The translations under genes and the position numbers were made by a program. The notes beneath the pieces were generated by a model. That model saw nothing but the letters and a program-made list of their open reading frames with translations. It was not told the origin of the DNA and did not search any database. Shown here piece after piece: positions 1 to 8,325 of a stretch of 11,154 nucleotides of DNA (positions are counted from its first letter, which is position 1; each line of letters begins with the position of its first letter). Origin of the DNA: Flavobacteriales bacterium (lineage in GTDB: Bacteria > Bacteroidota > Bacteroidia > Flavobacteriales_D > Sanyastnellaceae); NCBI GenBank assembly GCA_015663855.1, contig DQRJ01000088.1:1-11154 (forward strand). The letters run 5' to 3'.

Positions 1-143
1 ACCACAACATTTCCGATTAGCCCAAACTCCTCGAGTCCTTTTCTTTGACTGTAGACGGAATCGAGACAGTCAGTAATTACATCAGAAGTATTGTAGCATA
101 CTGTAATGATACTTACCCTTTCGATTTTTACTTCTTCTTCCAA
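1..143 (-). CDS. Glycosyltransferase family 2, N-terminal fragment (runs off left edge)
   Basis: Seen: reading leftward from about 143, an uninterrupted frame encodes LEEEVKIERVSIITVCYN followed by TSDVITDCLDSVYSQ, and it reaches the edge at ...GLIGNVVV. The block VSIITVCYN, then a helix ending in LDSVYSQ, then a second strand IGNVVV is the start of a GT-A fold family 2 glycosyltransferase. In that family the second strand leads into the nucleotide-sugar-binding VVD motif, which lies just outside the window. Such enzymes move a sugar from a nucleotide sugar onto a lipid-linked or surface glycan at the cytoplasmic face of the membrane. There is no ATG: candidates are TTG at 143-141 or GTG at 161-159, so the gene overlaps the end of the SurA gene by 16 or 34 nt and is probably translated with it. 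The sugar and acceptor cannot be read from this fragment. Confidence 0.8.
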   Translation of the reverse strand, partial: MEEEVKIERVSIITVCYNTSDVITDCLDSVYSQRKGLEEFGLIGNVV

Positions 144-1504
144 TCCATATTTAATTCGCACTCCATAAATGCAGGGGCTAGCCTTACAAAGGTGTCTGAG
201 ATGTGCACTTCTATCCAGTCATTCATGTCCTCTCCTCTCAAATTGTTCTCCACTTGGGATTGGAATAATGCGTAATCGTCTTTCGGATTCGCTCTATGCG
301 CAGCCTTCCTGTTGTCTAATCTCAAAATAGTCCAAAACCCATTATCATCCTCATCCACCAACATCACTGGACTACTCACACCTCCTAACTCGAGTGGTTC
401 GAGCAAGAAGTAGATGTTAGGATCTAATTCGTCTATACCGAACATTAATCCTCCATCACGAGCATTTACAACTTGCCCCTTCGAGTTTTTCGACGATTCA
501 CGTGTGGAATGCGATAGAACTGCTGAGTCGAAATGGATTTCACCTGCTATTAGAGAAGCGTAGGTGGAATCTATTTGGGCTTTTAAATTCTCTAAAGCTA
601 AAGGATCAACTTTCGGCTTCATAAGAACGTGACAAGCACTGAATTGCTCACCTCTTTTATCCGTAACCCTAACGAAGTGATATCCGAAATCAGTTTCAAA
701 CACAGGAGAGTACCCATTGAGGGGAGTGTCGAACACGGCCGCCTCAAATTCCGCCACAAATGCGCCTCTAGTAATGTTTTCATAACACCCACCCTTGTAT
801 TTAGATCCTGGATCCTCCGAATATCGAGTCGCAGCCAGGGTCATAGAGAGTTTGCCGCTCGCGACTAAATTACGAATCGAGTCAAGAGTGGTCCTTACGG
901 CTTGTTTTTGCACTTCAGAAATGGCGGGTTGGAGAACAATTTCGCTATAACTCAATTCCTCAGGTATTAGCGGTAATGAGTCCGACGGAATGTTTTCATA
1001 GTACTCTATAACTTCAGCCGGTGTAGCTCGAACTTCCTGACTGATTGATTGTTGCATTCTCTGAGCGAGAAGTTGGTCCATTACCGGCTCTGTGAAATCG
1101 GCCTTCCATTCAGCTACCGATTTCCCGTACTCGGCCTCGAAAGCTTCGAGCGATCCTAGCATCTGAATGTAATAAGCAAGTCGACGTTCGATTTCGTCCA
1201 TCACCTCTCCATCACTAACCTCTAAGCTGTCGATTTTTGCATTGTGAAGAAGAAGTTTCTCGAAAAGAAGTTCTTCTAAGAAACCACATTTCTCATCATC
1301 TCCAGCGGACCCCCCTTGTAACCTCTCTTGTAGAGCACGGTCTTCTAGGGTGCTATGAAGAATTATCTCATCTCCTACAACGGCGACAATTCCGTCGATT
1401 AGTTGGAATGTAGTCTCACCTTGTACCGTGATTGCCTCACCTGGTTGCGCAATGGCAGAAAAAGCGATGAGGTATAGAAATGTAAAAATTGAAATTCCTT
1501 TCAT
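128..1504 (-). CDS. surA: SurA-type periplasmic peptidylprolyl cis-trans isomerase
   Basis: This 458-residue protein is a likely periplasmic chaperone and prolyl isomerase that helps outer-membrane proteins fold. Seen: a signal peptide of about 19 residues (hydrophobic core, then AIAQ); the SurA N-terminal signature DGIVAVVGDEIILHSTL at about 37-53; a long helical region to about 170; a first parvulin domain at about 183-281, ending in the typical TDFGYHFVRV; and a second, more divergent one at about 287-395 with CHVLMKPKVDP and FGIDELDP. The later HRANPKDDY segment and the helical C-terminus match the Bacteroidota form of SurA. The start ATG lies 24 bp after the preceding lipoprotein gene, and the 3' end overlaps a glycosyltransferase gene, so it is probably the third chaperone gene of one operon. 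The family assignment is firm. The symbol is by architecture; orthology to E. coli SurA was not tested. Confidence 0.9.
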   Translation of the reverse strand: MKGISIFTFLYLIAFSAIAQPGEAITVQGETTFQLIDGIVAVVGDEIILHSTLEDRALQERLQGGSAGDDEKCGFLEELLFEKLLLHNAKIDSLEVSDGEVMDEIERRLAYYIQMLGSLEAFEAEYGKSVAEWKADFTEPVMDQLLAQRMQQSISQEVRATPAEVIEYYENIPSDSLPLIPEELSYSEIVLQPAISEVQKQAVRTTLDSIRNLVASGKLSMTLAATRYSEDPGSKYKGGCYENITRGAFVAEFEAAVFDTPLNGYSPVFETDFGYHFVRVTDKRGEQFSACHVLMKPKVDPLALENLKAQIDSTYASLIAGEIHFDSAVLSHSTRESSKNSKGQVVNARDGGLMFGIDELDPNIYFLLEPLELGGVSSPVMLVDEDDNGFWTILRLDNRKAAHRANPKDDYALFQSQVENNLRGEDMNDWIEVHISDTFVRLAPAFMECELNMDWKKK

Positions 1505-1528
1505 ACTTGCTAAGTTAGTTCGATGTCT

Positions 1529-2404
1529 TTAACTCGGGATACTATCTCTGAATATTTCTCCTTGAGCCCAAGCATCTTTTACTAGGTCGTCTCTAAGCCC
1601 CTCCAAAAGATTGCGTCGGCGTTCTTGAATGATCAAATCTTCTATGCGATCCCGTGCAATTCCGAGTGGGGAAGGACGGTCCTTAAATTGATGGTCTAAT
1701 ATTCTAAGTAAGTACCTAGTGTTGTTATCGGTGAATTCGATTAATCTTCTTTCACGTAGTTGATCTTCGAGGCGATAAATCTGCATCGGGATTTGGTCTA
1801 AAAGGTCGCTAAGGAACCACCAATATTCATAATCTAATGCGAACTGGGCGTTATGTTCAATGCTCCACTGCTCAAGCTTGGGTATGGAAATGGAATCAGC
1901 CTGTGTTAGCCAAATTCGAGTTGAATCTAAATCGGTTTCCTCATCCGAGAGATTCACAAATAACGCCCTCAATACGTGTTCTTGAAGAAGGAATAATTCG
2001 GAATGTTTTGAATGAAAATCTTCTATTGCGTCTTCACTTACCTCTCTATTTAAACGAGATGCCACGAATCTACTTTCGAAACTACTTACTAAAAGAGCGT
2101 TTCGATAAGCAGTTATGGCGTCTTCAAAACTATTATCGAAATAGCTAAGGTTTTTTTCTGCCTCTACCAGCAATACCTGTTCTCTCACCCAACCCTCTAT
2201 AATCCTATTTGCCATAAGAGTGCTATCGTCAAATGTCATAGCATCGGGAATTCGGGCAGAAAGACTGTCTAAGCTAAGAGATTCCCCGAAGGCAGAAACG
2301 ACAATAGTGACTTTATTTTCTGTAACATCAGGAACGTTACAAGATATAATACAGAATAATGCTACAACGAAACATACTGATGTAGCAACTTTCAAAAAAG
2401 GCAT
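1529..2404 (-). CDS. SurA-like lipoprotein lacking a recognisable parvulin domain
   Basis: This is a 291-residue predicted lipoprotein. Seen: an N-terminal hydrophobic stretch ending in the lipobox IISC with Cys22 as the lipidation site. A helical region at about 60-130 (IIEGWVREQVLLVEAEKN) resembles the N-terminal SurA/PpiC chaperone region. A middle segment follows where a parvulin domain would sit (QEHVLRALFVNLSDEE at about 141-156), and the C-terminal helix (RDRIEDLIIQERRRNLLEGL) resembles the end of SurA-like proteins. The GG..GWF and FGYHF signatures of the two neighbouring isomerases are missing. It is therefore probably a non-catalytic chaperone or co-chaperone tethered to a membrane. 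It lies 5 bp after the two-domain isomerase gene and 24 bp before the surA-like gene, so co-expression is likely. The lipobox and context are clear; the function is inferred. Confidence 0.75.
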   Translation of the reverse strand: MPFLKVATSVCFVVALFCIISCNVPDVTENKVTIVVSAFGESLSLDSLSARIPDAMTFDDSTLMANRIIEGWVREQVLLVEAEKNLSYFDNSFEDAITAYRNALLVSSFESRFVASRLNREVSEDAIEDFHSKHSELFLLQEHVLRALFVNLSDEETDLDSTRIWLTQADSISIPKLEQWSIEHNAQFALDYEYWWFLSDLLDQIPMQIYRLEDQLRERRLIEFTDNNTRYLLRILDHQFKDRPSPLGIARDRIEDLIIQERRRNLLEGLRDDLVKDAWAQGEIFRDSIPS

Positions 2405-2409
2405 AATTG

Positions 2410-4434
2410 TTAGTCTTCTAATCTAGAAAGGCTATATAGAACCTCTGTATTTATCTCGACCTGATACTTACGACGTAGCGCCATAATCCACTCTTTCTCT
2501 AGATGATCTTGGTAGCTTGCTATTACCTGGCCTCTAGCCTCTTCTAGCGATTTAGCAGTAGGAGGAATTAGTTCTCGAACATCGATTAGAACAATGCTCT
2601 CACCACCAACAGGAATGCTAATAAACCTAGGAGCCTTTTCTGAGATTTTAAATGATCCGTCTTTAAGGGCCGCAAAAACAGTGTCAGCCCAATTGTTCGT
2701 TCCCTCAGGGTAAAGTGCAGATTCTATGCGAATTGCAAGAGGTCGCTCTGCGATTAATTCTCTTCTCATCCCCTCGATATCTTTATTCTTCTTAACGCCC
2801 TTCTGAACTTTTTTCGCCAATTTCGCGTCCTCACATGTGTAAACTGCGATGTCTACTCTCTCAGGCCACATGAATAATTCAGCGTTGCGCGTGTGGTATT
2901 CTTCTAAGCCAGATGTGTCTTTCACTGCCCTAGACCAAACCTTAGTATCCGTCAATTCAAACAATAGAATTCCGTCATGGTATTCCTCTATTAAGAGACG
3001 GAAGTCATTATGCTTTTTCTCTAATCTCTCATCTTCGTAAGCGAGTAATCTTTCCTCAACCATATTGTGGAGCATCGCTTTTAAGATCATCTTGGATGGG
3101 CGATCTAAACCTCTAGGTTTTTGATTTCCTGCGAAATCTAGAAAGTCCATAACAGTTATTACATTTTCATCGAATGAAAATAAAGCTCTTCCAAGTTCTG
3201 ATTTCTTTACGTACTCAATATTGTGCCCCTTGAAGAAAACACTATCAGTTCGACTCACTGCTGTTTCGAGATTACTCACTCGACGTGAATCCATAGTAAA
3301 GTTATACTCGTCTTTAAGATTGTTAAGGAATGAAGATCTCGTAACGTCAGCCCTAGAATCTCTACTCACCTTCTTCTTTAATTGGCGCTTAACATCTTCG
3401 AACTTAGATGGTCCTTTAAACCCGATGCGCTTTACAATGTGCCATCCGTAACTACTCAAGAAGGGCTCAGAAATATCACCGTCATTTTCTAGTGCGAAAG
3501 AAGCATTTTCGAACTCTTCCACCATTTTCCCAGTCCCGAACCAGGGTAAAACTCCACCTTTACTTGCTGTAGTAGCATCATCACTGTACTTAAGAGCAAG
3601 GGATTCAAACGACTCACCAGAATTGATGAATTCAGAAACGGCATCGATTGTCGCTTTTGCATTCATTAGCATTGGTTTCTTGGTTGCATCGGGTACTCGA
3701 ACCATTATGTGTGCAACCTGAACTTCGCCTCGAGCGGCGCGCCTACCATTTACTTGAAGGAAATGATATCCAAACCTAGTTCTAACGATGTCACTCATCT
3801 CACCGACAGAGGTGTTGTAAGCCGCGTCTTCAAAACTGTAAACCATTTGGAATGCGGTGAACCATCCTAGGTCACCTCCGTTGTCGACAGCAGAAGGATC
3901 GTCACTTCCACCCTTGCTTTTAGCAACGTCTGTAAAGTCTTCACCAGCGGCAACACGGGCTTTAAGCTTCGAAATTCGTCTCCAAGCTCTCATAGTATCT
4001 ACTGGAAGAGCGTCAGGTTTTATACTAACTAGAATATGTCTTGCGTGAATTTCCTCTTGTTGTCTATCGTATGCTTCCTGAACTAACTCATCTAGTAAAT
4101 CCATATCAACTAGGTAAGGTCTAGCGAGTTGATCGCGATATCCCGCTAGTTCTTTAGTGAACTCAGCAACAGTATCCATACCAAGATGCTCGGCTTCTAG
4201 AACTTTTAATTTAAACTTGATAAATAGATCCATATACTCATCAAGCGCCTCCCGTGTAATTACACTGTCACGATTGTTCTTTCCATAAATATGTTTAAAA
4301 TCATTTAGCGATACGGATTCTTCGCCCACTGTTATTACGTTTTCGTCACCGGTAATGTTCTGGGCTGAAATTTCAGCACCACCACTTACTAGTATAATTC
4401 CGAAAAGAGTAAAAATTCTAAGAAATAGCTTCAT
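2410..4434 (-). CDS. Peptidylprolyl isomerase with two parvulin (PpiC) domains
   Basis: This 674-residue exported protein is probably a periplasmic foldase for outer-membrane and secreted proteins. Seen: a signal peptide of about 24 residues (ending SAQ); a helical SurA/PrsA-like N-terminal region at about 40-125; parvulin domain 1 at about 129-229 (IHARHILVSI, GGDLGWF, RFGYHFLQV); parvulin domain 2 at about 238-337 (VQVAHIMVRV, GGVLPWFGTGKMVEEFE, SYGWHIVKR); then about 330 residues of mostly helical, charged sequence with no domain I recognise. Both isomerase domains keep the H-I-[LM]-V opening and the G-[YW]-H closing histidine of the family, so both may be active. The protein is longer than enterobacterial SurA, as is usual in Bacteroidota. 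The ATG follows a purine-rich leader (GTTAAAAA) after an unusual 10-bp repeat and is 51 bp from guaB. The next gene starts 5 bp past the stop. Confidence 0.9.
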   Translation of the reverse strand: MKLFLRIFTLFGIILVSGGAEISAQNITGDENVITVGEESVSLNDFKHIYGKNNRDSVITREALDEYMDLFIKFKLKVLEAEHLGMDTVAEFTKELAGYRDQLARPYLVDMDLLDELVQEAYDRQQEEIHARHILVSIKPDALPVDTMRAWRRISKLKARVAAGEDFTDVAKSKGGSDDPSAVDNGGDLGWFTAFQMVYSFEDAAYNTSVGEMSDIVRTRFGYHFLQVNGRRAARGEVQVAHIMVRVPDATKKPMLMNAKATIDAVSEFINSGESFESLALKYSDDATTASKGGVLPWFGTGKMVEEFENASFALENDGDISEPFLSSYGWHIVKRIGFKGPSKFEDVKRQLKKKVSRDSRADVTRSSFLNNLKDEYNFTMDSRRVSNLETAVSRTDSVFFKGHNIEYVKKSELGRALFSFDENVITVMDFLDFAGNQKPRGLDRPSKMILKAMLHNMVEERLLAYEDERLEKKHNDFRLLIEEYHDGILLFELTDTKVWSRAVKDTSGLEEYHTRNAELFMWPERVDIAVYTCEDAKLAKKVQKGVKKNKDIEGMRRELIAERPLAIRIESALYPEGTNNWADTVFAALKDGSFKISEKAPRFISIPVGGESIVLIDVRELIPPTAKSLEEARGQVIASYQDHLEKEWIMALRRKYQVEINTEVLYSLSRLED

Positions 4435-4440
4435 TTTTTA

Positions 4441-4480
4441 ACGTTTTCTTGCGTTTTATCGCGTTTTCTTGCGTTTTGCG
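4441..4480. repeat. Four-copy 10-bp tandem repeat (RCGTTTTnnn) in the guaB-isomerase spacer
   Basis: The spacer between guaB and the two-domain isomerase gene holds four consecutive 10-bp units on the plus strand: ACGTTTTCTT, GCGTTTTATC, GCGTTTTCTT, GCGTTTTGCG. CGTTTT is identical in all four and falls exactly one helical turn apart. Units 1 and 3 share CGTTTTCTT, so a 20-bp higher-order period is also visible. On the coding (minus) strand the repeat reads AAAACG and leads straight into the A-rich leader of the isomerase gene. No inverted repeat able to form a terminator hairpin is seen here. Its role is unknown; see findings. Confidence 0.85.
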
Positions 4481-4485
4481 ATTGT

Positions 4486-5961
4486 TTAGCGAATACTGTA
4501 ATTTGGAGCTTCACGGGAAATCATAACATCATGTGGGTGGCTTTCCTTCATACTAGCGCTTGTAATTCTGATGAATTGTGAATTGTCTTGCAAGCTAGTA
4601 ATATTTTTTGCTCCACAATATCCCAAGCCTGCACGAATTCCCCCTATGATTTGGAACATCACCTCTTGAACAGATCCTTTATATGGGACACGACCACTTA
4701 TGCCTTCCGGGACTAGTTTTTTAACGTCGTCTTCAGCATCCTGGAAATATCTATCCTTGGATCCTTGTTGCATAGCTTCGATTGATCCCATCCCTCTGTA
4801 GCCTTTGAATCGTCTGCCTTCAAAAATGAAGGTCTCACCAGGGCTTTCTCCTGTCCCAGCAAGCATAGATCCCACCATAACGCTATCTCCACCTCCAGAT
4901 AATGCTTTTACGATATCTCCAGTATATCTCACTCCTCCGTCAGCGATGACAGGAACGCCTGTGCCTTTCAGTGCTTCAGCTACGTTCATTACTGCTGAAA
5001 GCTGAGGAACTCCTACTCCCGCGATGATTCGAGTAGTGCAAATTGAACCAGGGCCTACTCCCACTTTCACGGCGTCTGCTCCTGCTTCAACTAAAGCAAG
5101 TGCTGCTGCGCCTGTAGCGATATTTCCACACACTACATCAACTTCGGAAAAACGTAATTTCACGTCTCTAACTACATCGATAACACCTTTACTGTGTCCG
5201 TGAGCAGTATCAACAATAACGGCATCCACTCCAGCATCGACTAGAGCTTGTATTCTATCCATTGTGTCAGCGGTAACACCCACTGCAGCGGCGACTCGTA
5301 ATCTACCAAAGCCGTCCTTACAAGAGTCAGGGAACTCCGTGAGCTTAATAATATCACGATAAGTGATTAAACCTACAAGCTTCCCTTCGTTGTCAACAAC
5401 AGGAAGTTTTTCGATGCGGTGCTCGCGGAGGATTTGGGCTGCATTATCGAAATCAGCACCATCCTTAGTTACTATTAATTTATCGCTAGTCATGACCTCA
5501 GAAACTAATCTAGAAGGCGTATTTTCGAACCTAAGGTCTCTATTAGTAACTATGCCCACTAGAGTATTGTCGGCACTCACAACAGGAATCCCGCCTATGC
5601 TTCTCTCTCGCATAATGCCTATCACTTCACCAACTGTGGCGTTGCGATTAACAGTAATAGGATCCTGAATCATACCGTTTTCAGAACGCTTCACCTTCAA
5701 TACTTCCTGAGCTTGCTGCTCGATACTCATATTTTTGTGAATGACTCCGATTCCACCCTGACGTGCCATTGCAATAGCCATCGCACTTTCAGTAACGGTA
5801 TCCATTGCTGCTGAAATAATGGGAGTTTTTAGCTCAATATTTCGTGAAAAACGTGAATTTAGTTTCGTGTCACGAGGAAGAGTTTCCGAATAGGCTGGAA
5901 CAAGTAGCACGTCGTCGTAGGTGAGACCTTCGCCGAAAAACTTAGCTTCTTTTATAGACAT
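4486..5961 (-). CDS. guaB: Inosine-5'-monophosphate dehydrogenase
   Basis: GuaB oxidises IMP to XMP with NAD+, the committed step of GMP synthesis in the cytoplasm. Seen, numbering from the chosen start: the N-terminal signature LTYDDVLLVPAYS at 13-25; two CBS domains at about 94-146 and 155-207, inserted in the barrel and typical of nucleotide-regulated IMPDH; the barrel motif DTAHGHS at 251-257; the catalytic loop GVGPGSICTTR with Cys308; the phosphate-binding IADGG at 339-343; and the flap GYRGMGS at 387-393. The chosen ATG gives 491 residues, the usual family size. The frame stays open 26 codons further upstream to a GTG at 6039, but that extension (RIADRRVGAEALSRWK...) is not family-like and its start overlaps a probable promoter box. 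It has its own likely promoter, lies between unrelated surface genes, and may contribute transcription to the isomerase genes downstream. Confidence 0.97.
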   Translation of the reverse strand: MSIKEAKFFGEGLTYDDVLLVPAYSETLPRDTKLNSRFSRNIELKTPIISAAMDTVTESAMAIAMARQGGIGVIHKNMSIEQQAQEVLKVKRSENGMIQDPITVNRNATVGEVIGIMRERSIGGIPVVSADNTLVGIVTNRDLRFENTPSRLVSEVMTSDKLIVTKDGADFDNAAQILREHRIEKLPVVDNEGKLVGLITYRDIIKLTEFPDSCKDGFGRLRVAAAVGVTADTMDRIQALVDAGVDAVIVDTAHGHSKGVIDVVRDVKLRFSEVDVVCGNIATGAAALALVEAGADAVKVGVGPGSICTTRIIAGVGVPQLSAVMNVAEALKGTGVPVIADGGVRYTGDIVKALSGGGDSVMVGSMLAGTGESPGETFIFEGRRFKGYRGMGSIEAMQQGSKDRYFQDAEDDVKKLVPEGISGRVPYKGSVQEVMFQIIGGIRAGLGYCGAKNITSLQDNSQFIRITSASMKESHPHDVMISREAPNYSIR

Positions 5962-6038
5962 TTTTTCTGATTGAATCGCGTTACTCGCCTTCCATCTAGA
6001 AAGCGCTTCTGCGCCTACCCTTCGGTCCGCGATTCGCA

Positions 6039-6046
6039 CAAAGGTA
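6039..6046 (-). promoter_or_regulatory. Probable promoter -7 box (TACCTTTG) for guaB
   Basis: On the minus strand 6046-6039 reads TACCTTTG, a perfect match to the TAnnTTTG -7 element recognised by the primary sigma factor of Bacteroidota. It lies in the 12-bp gap after the stop of the type IX cargo gene plus the first bases of the region open in frame with guaB. Transcription would begin near 6032 and leave a leader of about 70 nt before the guaB ATG at 5961. A TTTG -33 element at the usual 19-21 bp spacing is not seen. The leader contains an 8-bp palindrome AAGCGCTT at about 6000-6007, whose role is unknown. Confidence 0.5.
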
Positions 6047-6051
6047 ACAAA

Positions 6052-8283
6052 TTACGGTCTAAGTACCTGTAAACTTTGGGATATGATATGCCATTTGCCT
6101 GAACCGTCAAGAACCCTTATCACCACTGTGTAAACACCATCAGGAACTAATTCATCTGAAGAAGTGCCATCCCAGCATAAAGTGGGGTCGTTTGATGCAA
6201 AAATCACGTCTCCCCAACGAGAAAGAATAACCAAATCATATGTTGGTTCTCCACTAGCAACGCTTTCTAACACAAATCCTAGCGTTGATTCATCAGGACT
6301 CCAAGGGAACCAGTCATTTAATTCGTCTCCATTAGGCGTAAATGCAGTAGGAATCCATATTAAAGGGTCTTCGGTAAGGCAAACCCTGTTAGAGCTTGCC
6401 CCATTGAGACCGTCTTCAGGATTATTTTCTATCGCAACTACTTTGTAGCAAAAGTCTCCAGGTAGATGTGTTAGGTTGCCTACGTAATCTTCTGCATGGA
6501 ATTCATTCGCGCTGTGTGACGATAATGGGGTTTCGGCACTGAGGCGGCTCGGTGAGCGCAATATTTCGTATGATGAGGTTCCTTGTGGGAAGTCTAAGTA
6601 TTCAGACCAAATCAGGCTATTCTCAAATGCCTCAGGGTCGGTTGAGCGCCAACCTTGAAGTAAAATCGTTTTTCCAATGTTCGAAGTAGTTACAGCTACC
6701 CCGCATTCGTTATAGACGGCACATCTATAAGTGTAGCTTCGAGTGTCCGTCTCAACATCAGGGTCTACAAATGTTAAAGGGAACCCAAGTGAACTAGGGA
6801 GGGGTTCTAAAATTGGAATCCAGATACTATCAATCTCAACCCATCTTTCGAGCTGGTAAAGACTTATCTCGACAGCATCGGGGTCAGTTTCTACAAATAT
6901 TTCCACGGATCCATTCGAAATAACGGATGCTCGTTGTAATAATGGTGGGGCAGGGGCGTCGGGATAGGAAAATGTAAGTTCGTACTCGCTTGATCTAGCG
7001 ACCTTGCCCGAGTTCGAAGTAGCGACAATTCGATATTTATACGTACTCGAAACATCAGCTCCCTCGTGTAAATACGTTCCGAACCCTGATGCTAATGTAT
7101 CTAGAGTTGTCCAAGGCCCGTACGATCCTGAAACGTCGTCGAACAATGTCATTTGAGCGAGATAGAAATTGACCCCACCGTCGATTCCGAATGGAGAGTT
7201 CCAACTAATCTGAGCTCTATCCGTACAAGGGATTTGCGAAACGACTGTAAAAATCGAAGTCGTACAATCACCAGCTGCATTAGGGTTAGGTGTGCCGTCA
7301 TCGTTAATGCATTCAAATGCTGCCACTCTATAGCTTTCTGGCTCAGAAGATGCAAGTGAGGTTGCTATTAGTGCTGAAGAAATGTTAGGATCATCAATTT
7401 GTAGTACTTCCGACGAACCAGCGCCGGTACACTTGTAAATGATAAATCCTAAAGTCTCTGGTCCTACGGGGTAATCAAAAAACACCTCAGCAAGCCCAGT
7501 CACAGGATCCACATCCACGTGCGTTGTATTAGGTAGGTCAGGATTTACAGCACCTACTATTAAATCTGCGGCATTACTTACATGTAAGTCTAGGCCGTTG
7601 GATGCGGTTTGGCGTACACGGTAGATATTAATTGAAACGCAAGGCCCGGGATTGTCAGTGAAAGCAACACCTAGTGAGTTGTCAGGGACGATAGCAATGG
7701 TGTCCCAAACAGCAGTGAATTCGTTCAATCTTTCCAGGTAGAATGGCCCGCCTGCCGCTTCTCCAGACACTGCATATGGGCTATTCCAAACCAAATCTAC
7801 TTCATCAACACCCGTCCCTACACTAGCATCCACATGGATAGAACACAGGAAAGGCGATTGAGGAGACATGTCTGTTGTTGCTCCACCATCTATAGATGTC
7901 ACTTGAACAGCGGTATAACAATGAGCATACGCGTTCGCGTTATACAAGAACGACGGCATAACCCAGCCAGTCGGTAAAACTCCGCTTTCCAAGTCCGGAG
8001 CTATTAAATGTGGAGAGGGACTCAAAAGAACACCAGGGATATCAAATACCTTTATTTCGTTATGAATAAATTCCTCCGTTGTTACAGGCGTGAATACATC
8101 CCAGTACAAAGTAGCATTTCCGGCCGCATTTACATTGTCTACGTGAGTTAAGTTCGGCTGCGAAAGTGCATCACTCCCTAAACTCAAAAACAACGCAAGA
8201 GCAAGTACACCCGTCCCAAATCCAGATCCATAAAATATATTCCGAGCGGCTTTTATCATTACAAATTGTAAAATGCGTTGCAT
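6052..8283 (-). CDS. Secreted multi-module protein with type IX secretion (type B) sorting domain
   Basis: This 743-residue protein is probably exported through the type IX secretion system and displayed on the cell surface or released. Seen: a signal peptide with core VLALALFLSLGS ending near Ser41. About six beta-sandwich modules resembling fibronectin type III follow from about 43 to 640, with scattered cysteine pairs. The C-terminal gliding-motility-associated sorting domain spans about 644-743, with IPTAFTPNGDELNDWF, LSRWGDVIF, CWDGTSS and VPDGVYTVVI. No catalytic motif is evident, so an adhesive or matrix role is likely but inferred. Met9 (ATG at 8259) is an alternative start that leaves a more standard signal peptide. 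The gene starts 42 bp after the Wzc-type kinase stop, so co-transcription is plausible and would link it to surface polysaccharide. Confidence 0.88.
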   Translation of the reverse strand: MQRILQFVMIKAARNIFYGSGFGTGVLALALFLSLGSDALSQPNLTHVDNVNAAGNATLYWDVFTPVTTEEFIHNEIKVFDIPGVLLSPSPHLIAPDLESGVLPTGWVMPSFLYNANAYAHCYTAVQVTSIDGGATTDMSPQSPFLCSIHVDASVGTGVDEVDLVWNSPYAVSGEAAGGPFYLERLNEFTAVWDTIAIVPDNSLGVAFTDNPGPCVSINIYRVRQTASNGLDLHVSNAADLIVGAVNPDLPNTTHVDVDPVTGLAEVFFDYPVGPETLGFIIYKCTGAGSSEVLQIDDPNISSALIATSLASSEPESYRVAAFECINDDGTPNPNAAGDCTTSIFTVVSQIPCTDRAQISWNSPFGIDGGVNFYLAQMTLFDDVSGSYGPWTTLDTLASGFGTYLHEGADVSSTYKYRIVATSNSGKVARSSEYELTFSYPDAPAPPLLQRASVISNGSVEIFVETDPDAVEISLYQLERWVEIDSIWIPILEPLPSSLGFPLTFVDPDVETDTRSYTYRCAVYNECGVAVTTSNIGKTILLQGWRSTDPEAFENSLIWSEYLDFPQGTSSYEILRSPSRLSAETPLSSHSANEFHAEDYVGNLTHLPGDFCYKVVAIENNPEDGLNGASSNRVCLTEDPLIWIPTAFTPNGDELNDWFPWSPDESTLGFVLESVASGEPTYDLVILSRWGDVIFASNDPTLCWDGTSSDELVPDGVYTVVIRVLDGSGKWHIISQSLQVLRP

Positions 8284-8325
8284 GCCATAAAATTACGAAA
8301 GCCAACTACAACCTCATATGATTCT

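Noticed and set aside
4435..4485. Intrinsic terminator after guaB
   Set aside because: The T-rich run is present, but there is no inverted repeat that could form a stem before it; the sequence is a direct repeat.
7153..7359. Plus-strand open frame antisense to the type IX cargo gene
   Set aside because: It lies fully inside a well-supported gene, has no recognisable motif, signal peptide or ribosome binding site, and has biased composition expected of an antisense shadow. The same holds for the other open frames opposite the isomerase, guaB and kinase genes.
8288..8295. TAATTTTA (minus strand) as a promoter box for the type IX cargo gene
   Set aside because: The final G of the box is missing and no -33 element is seen; read-through from the kinase gene is a simpler explanation.
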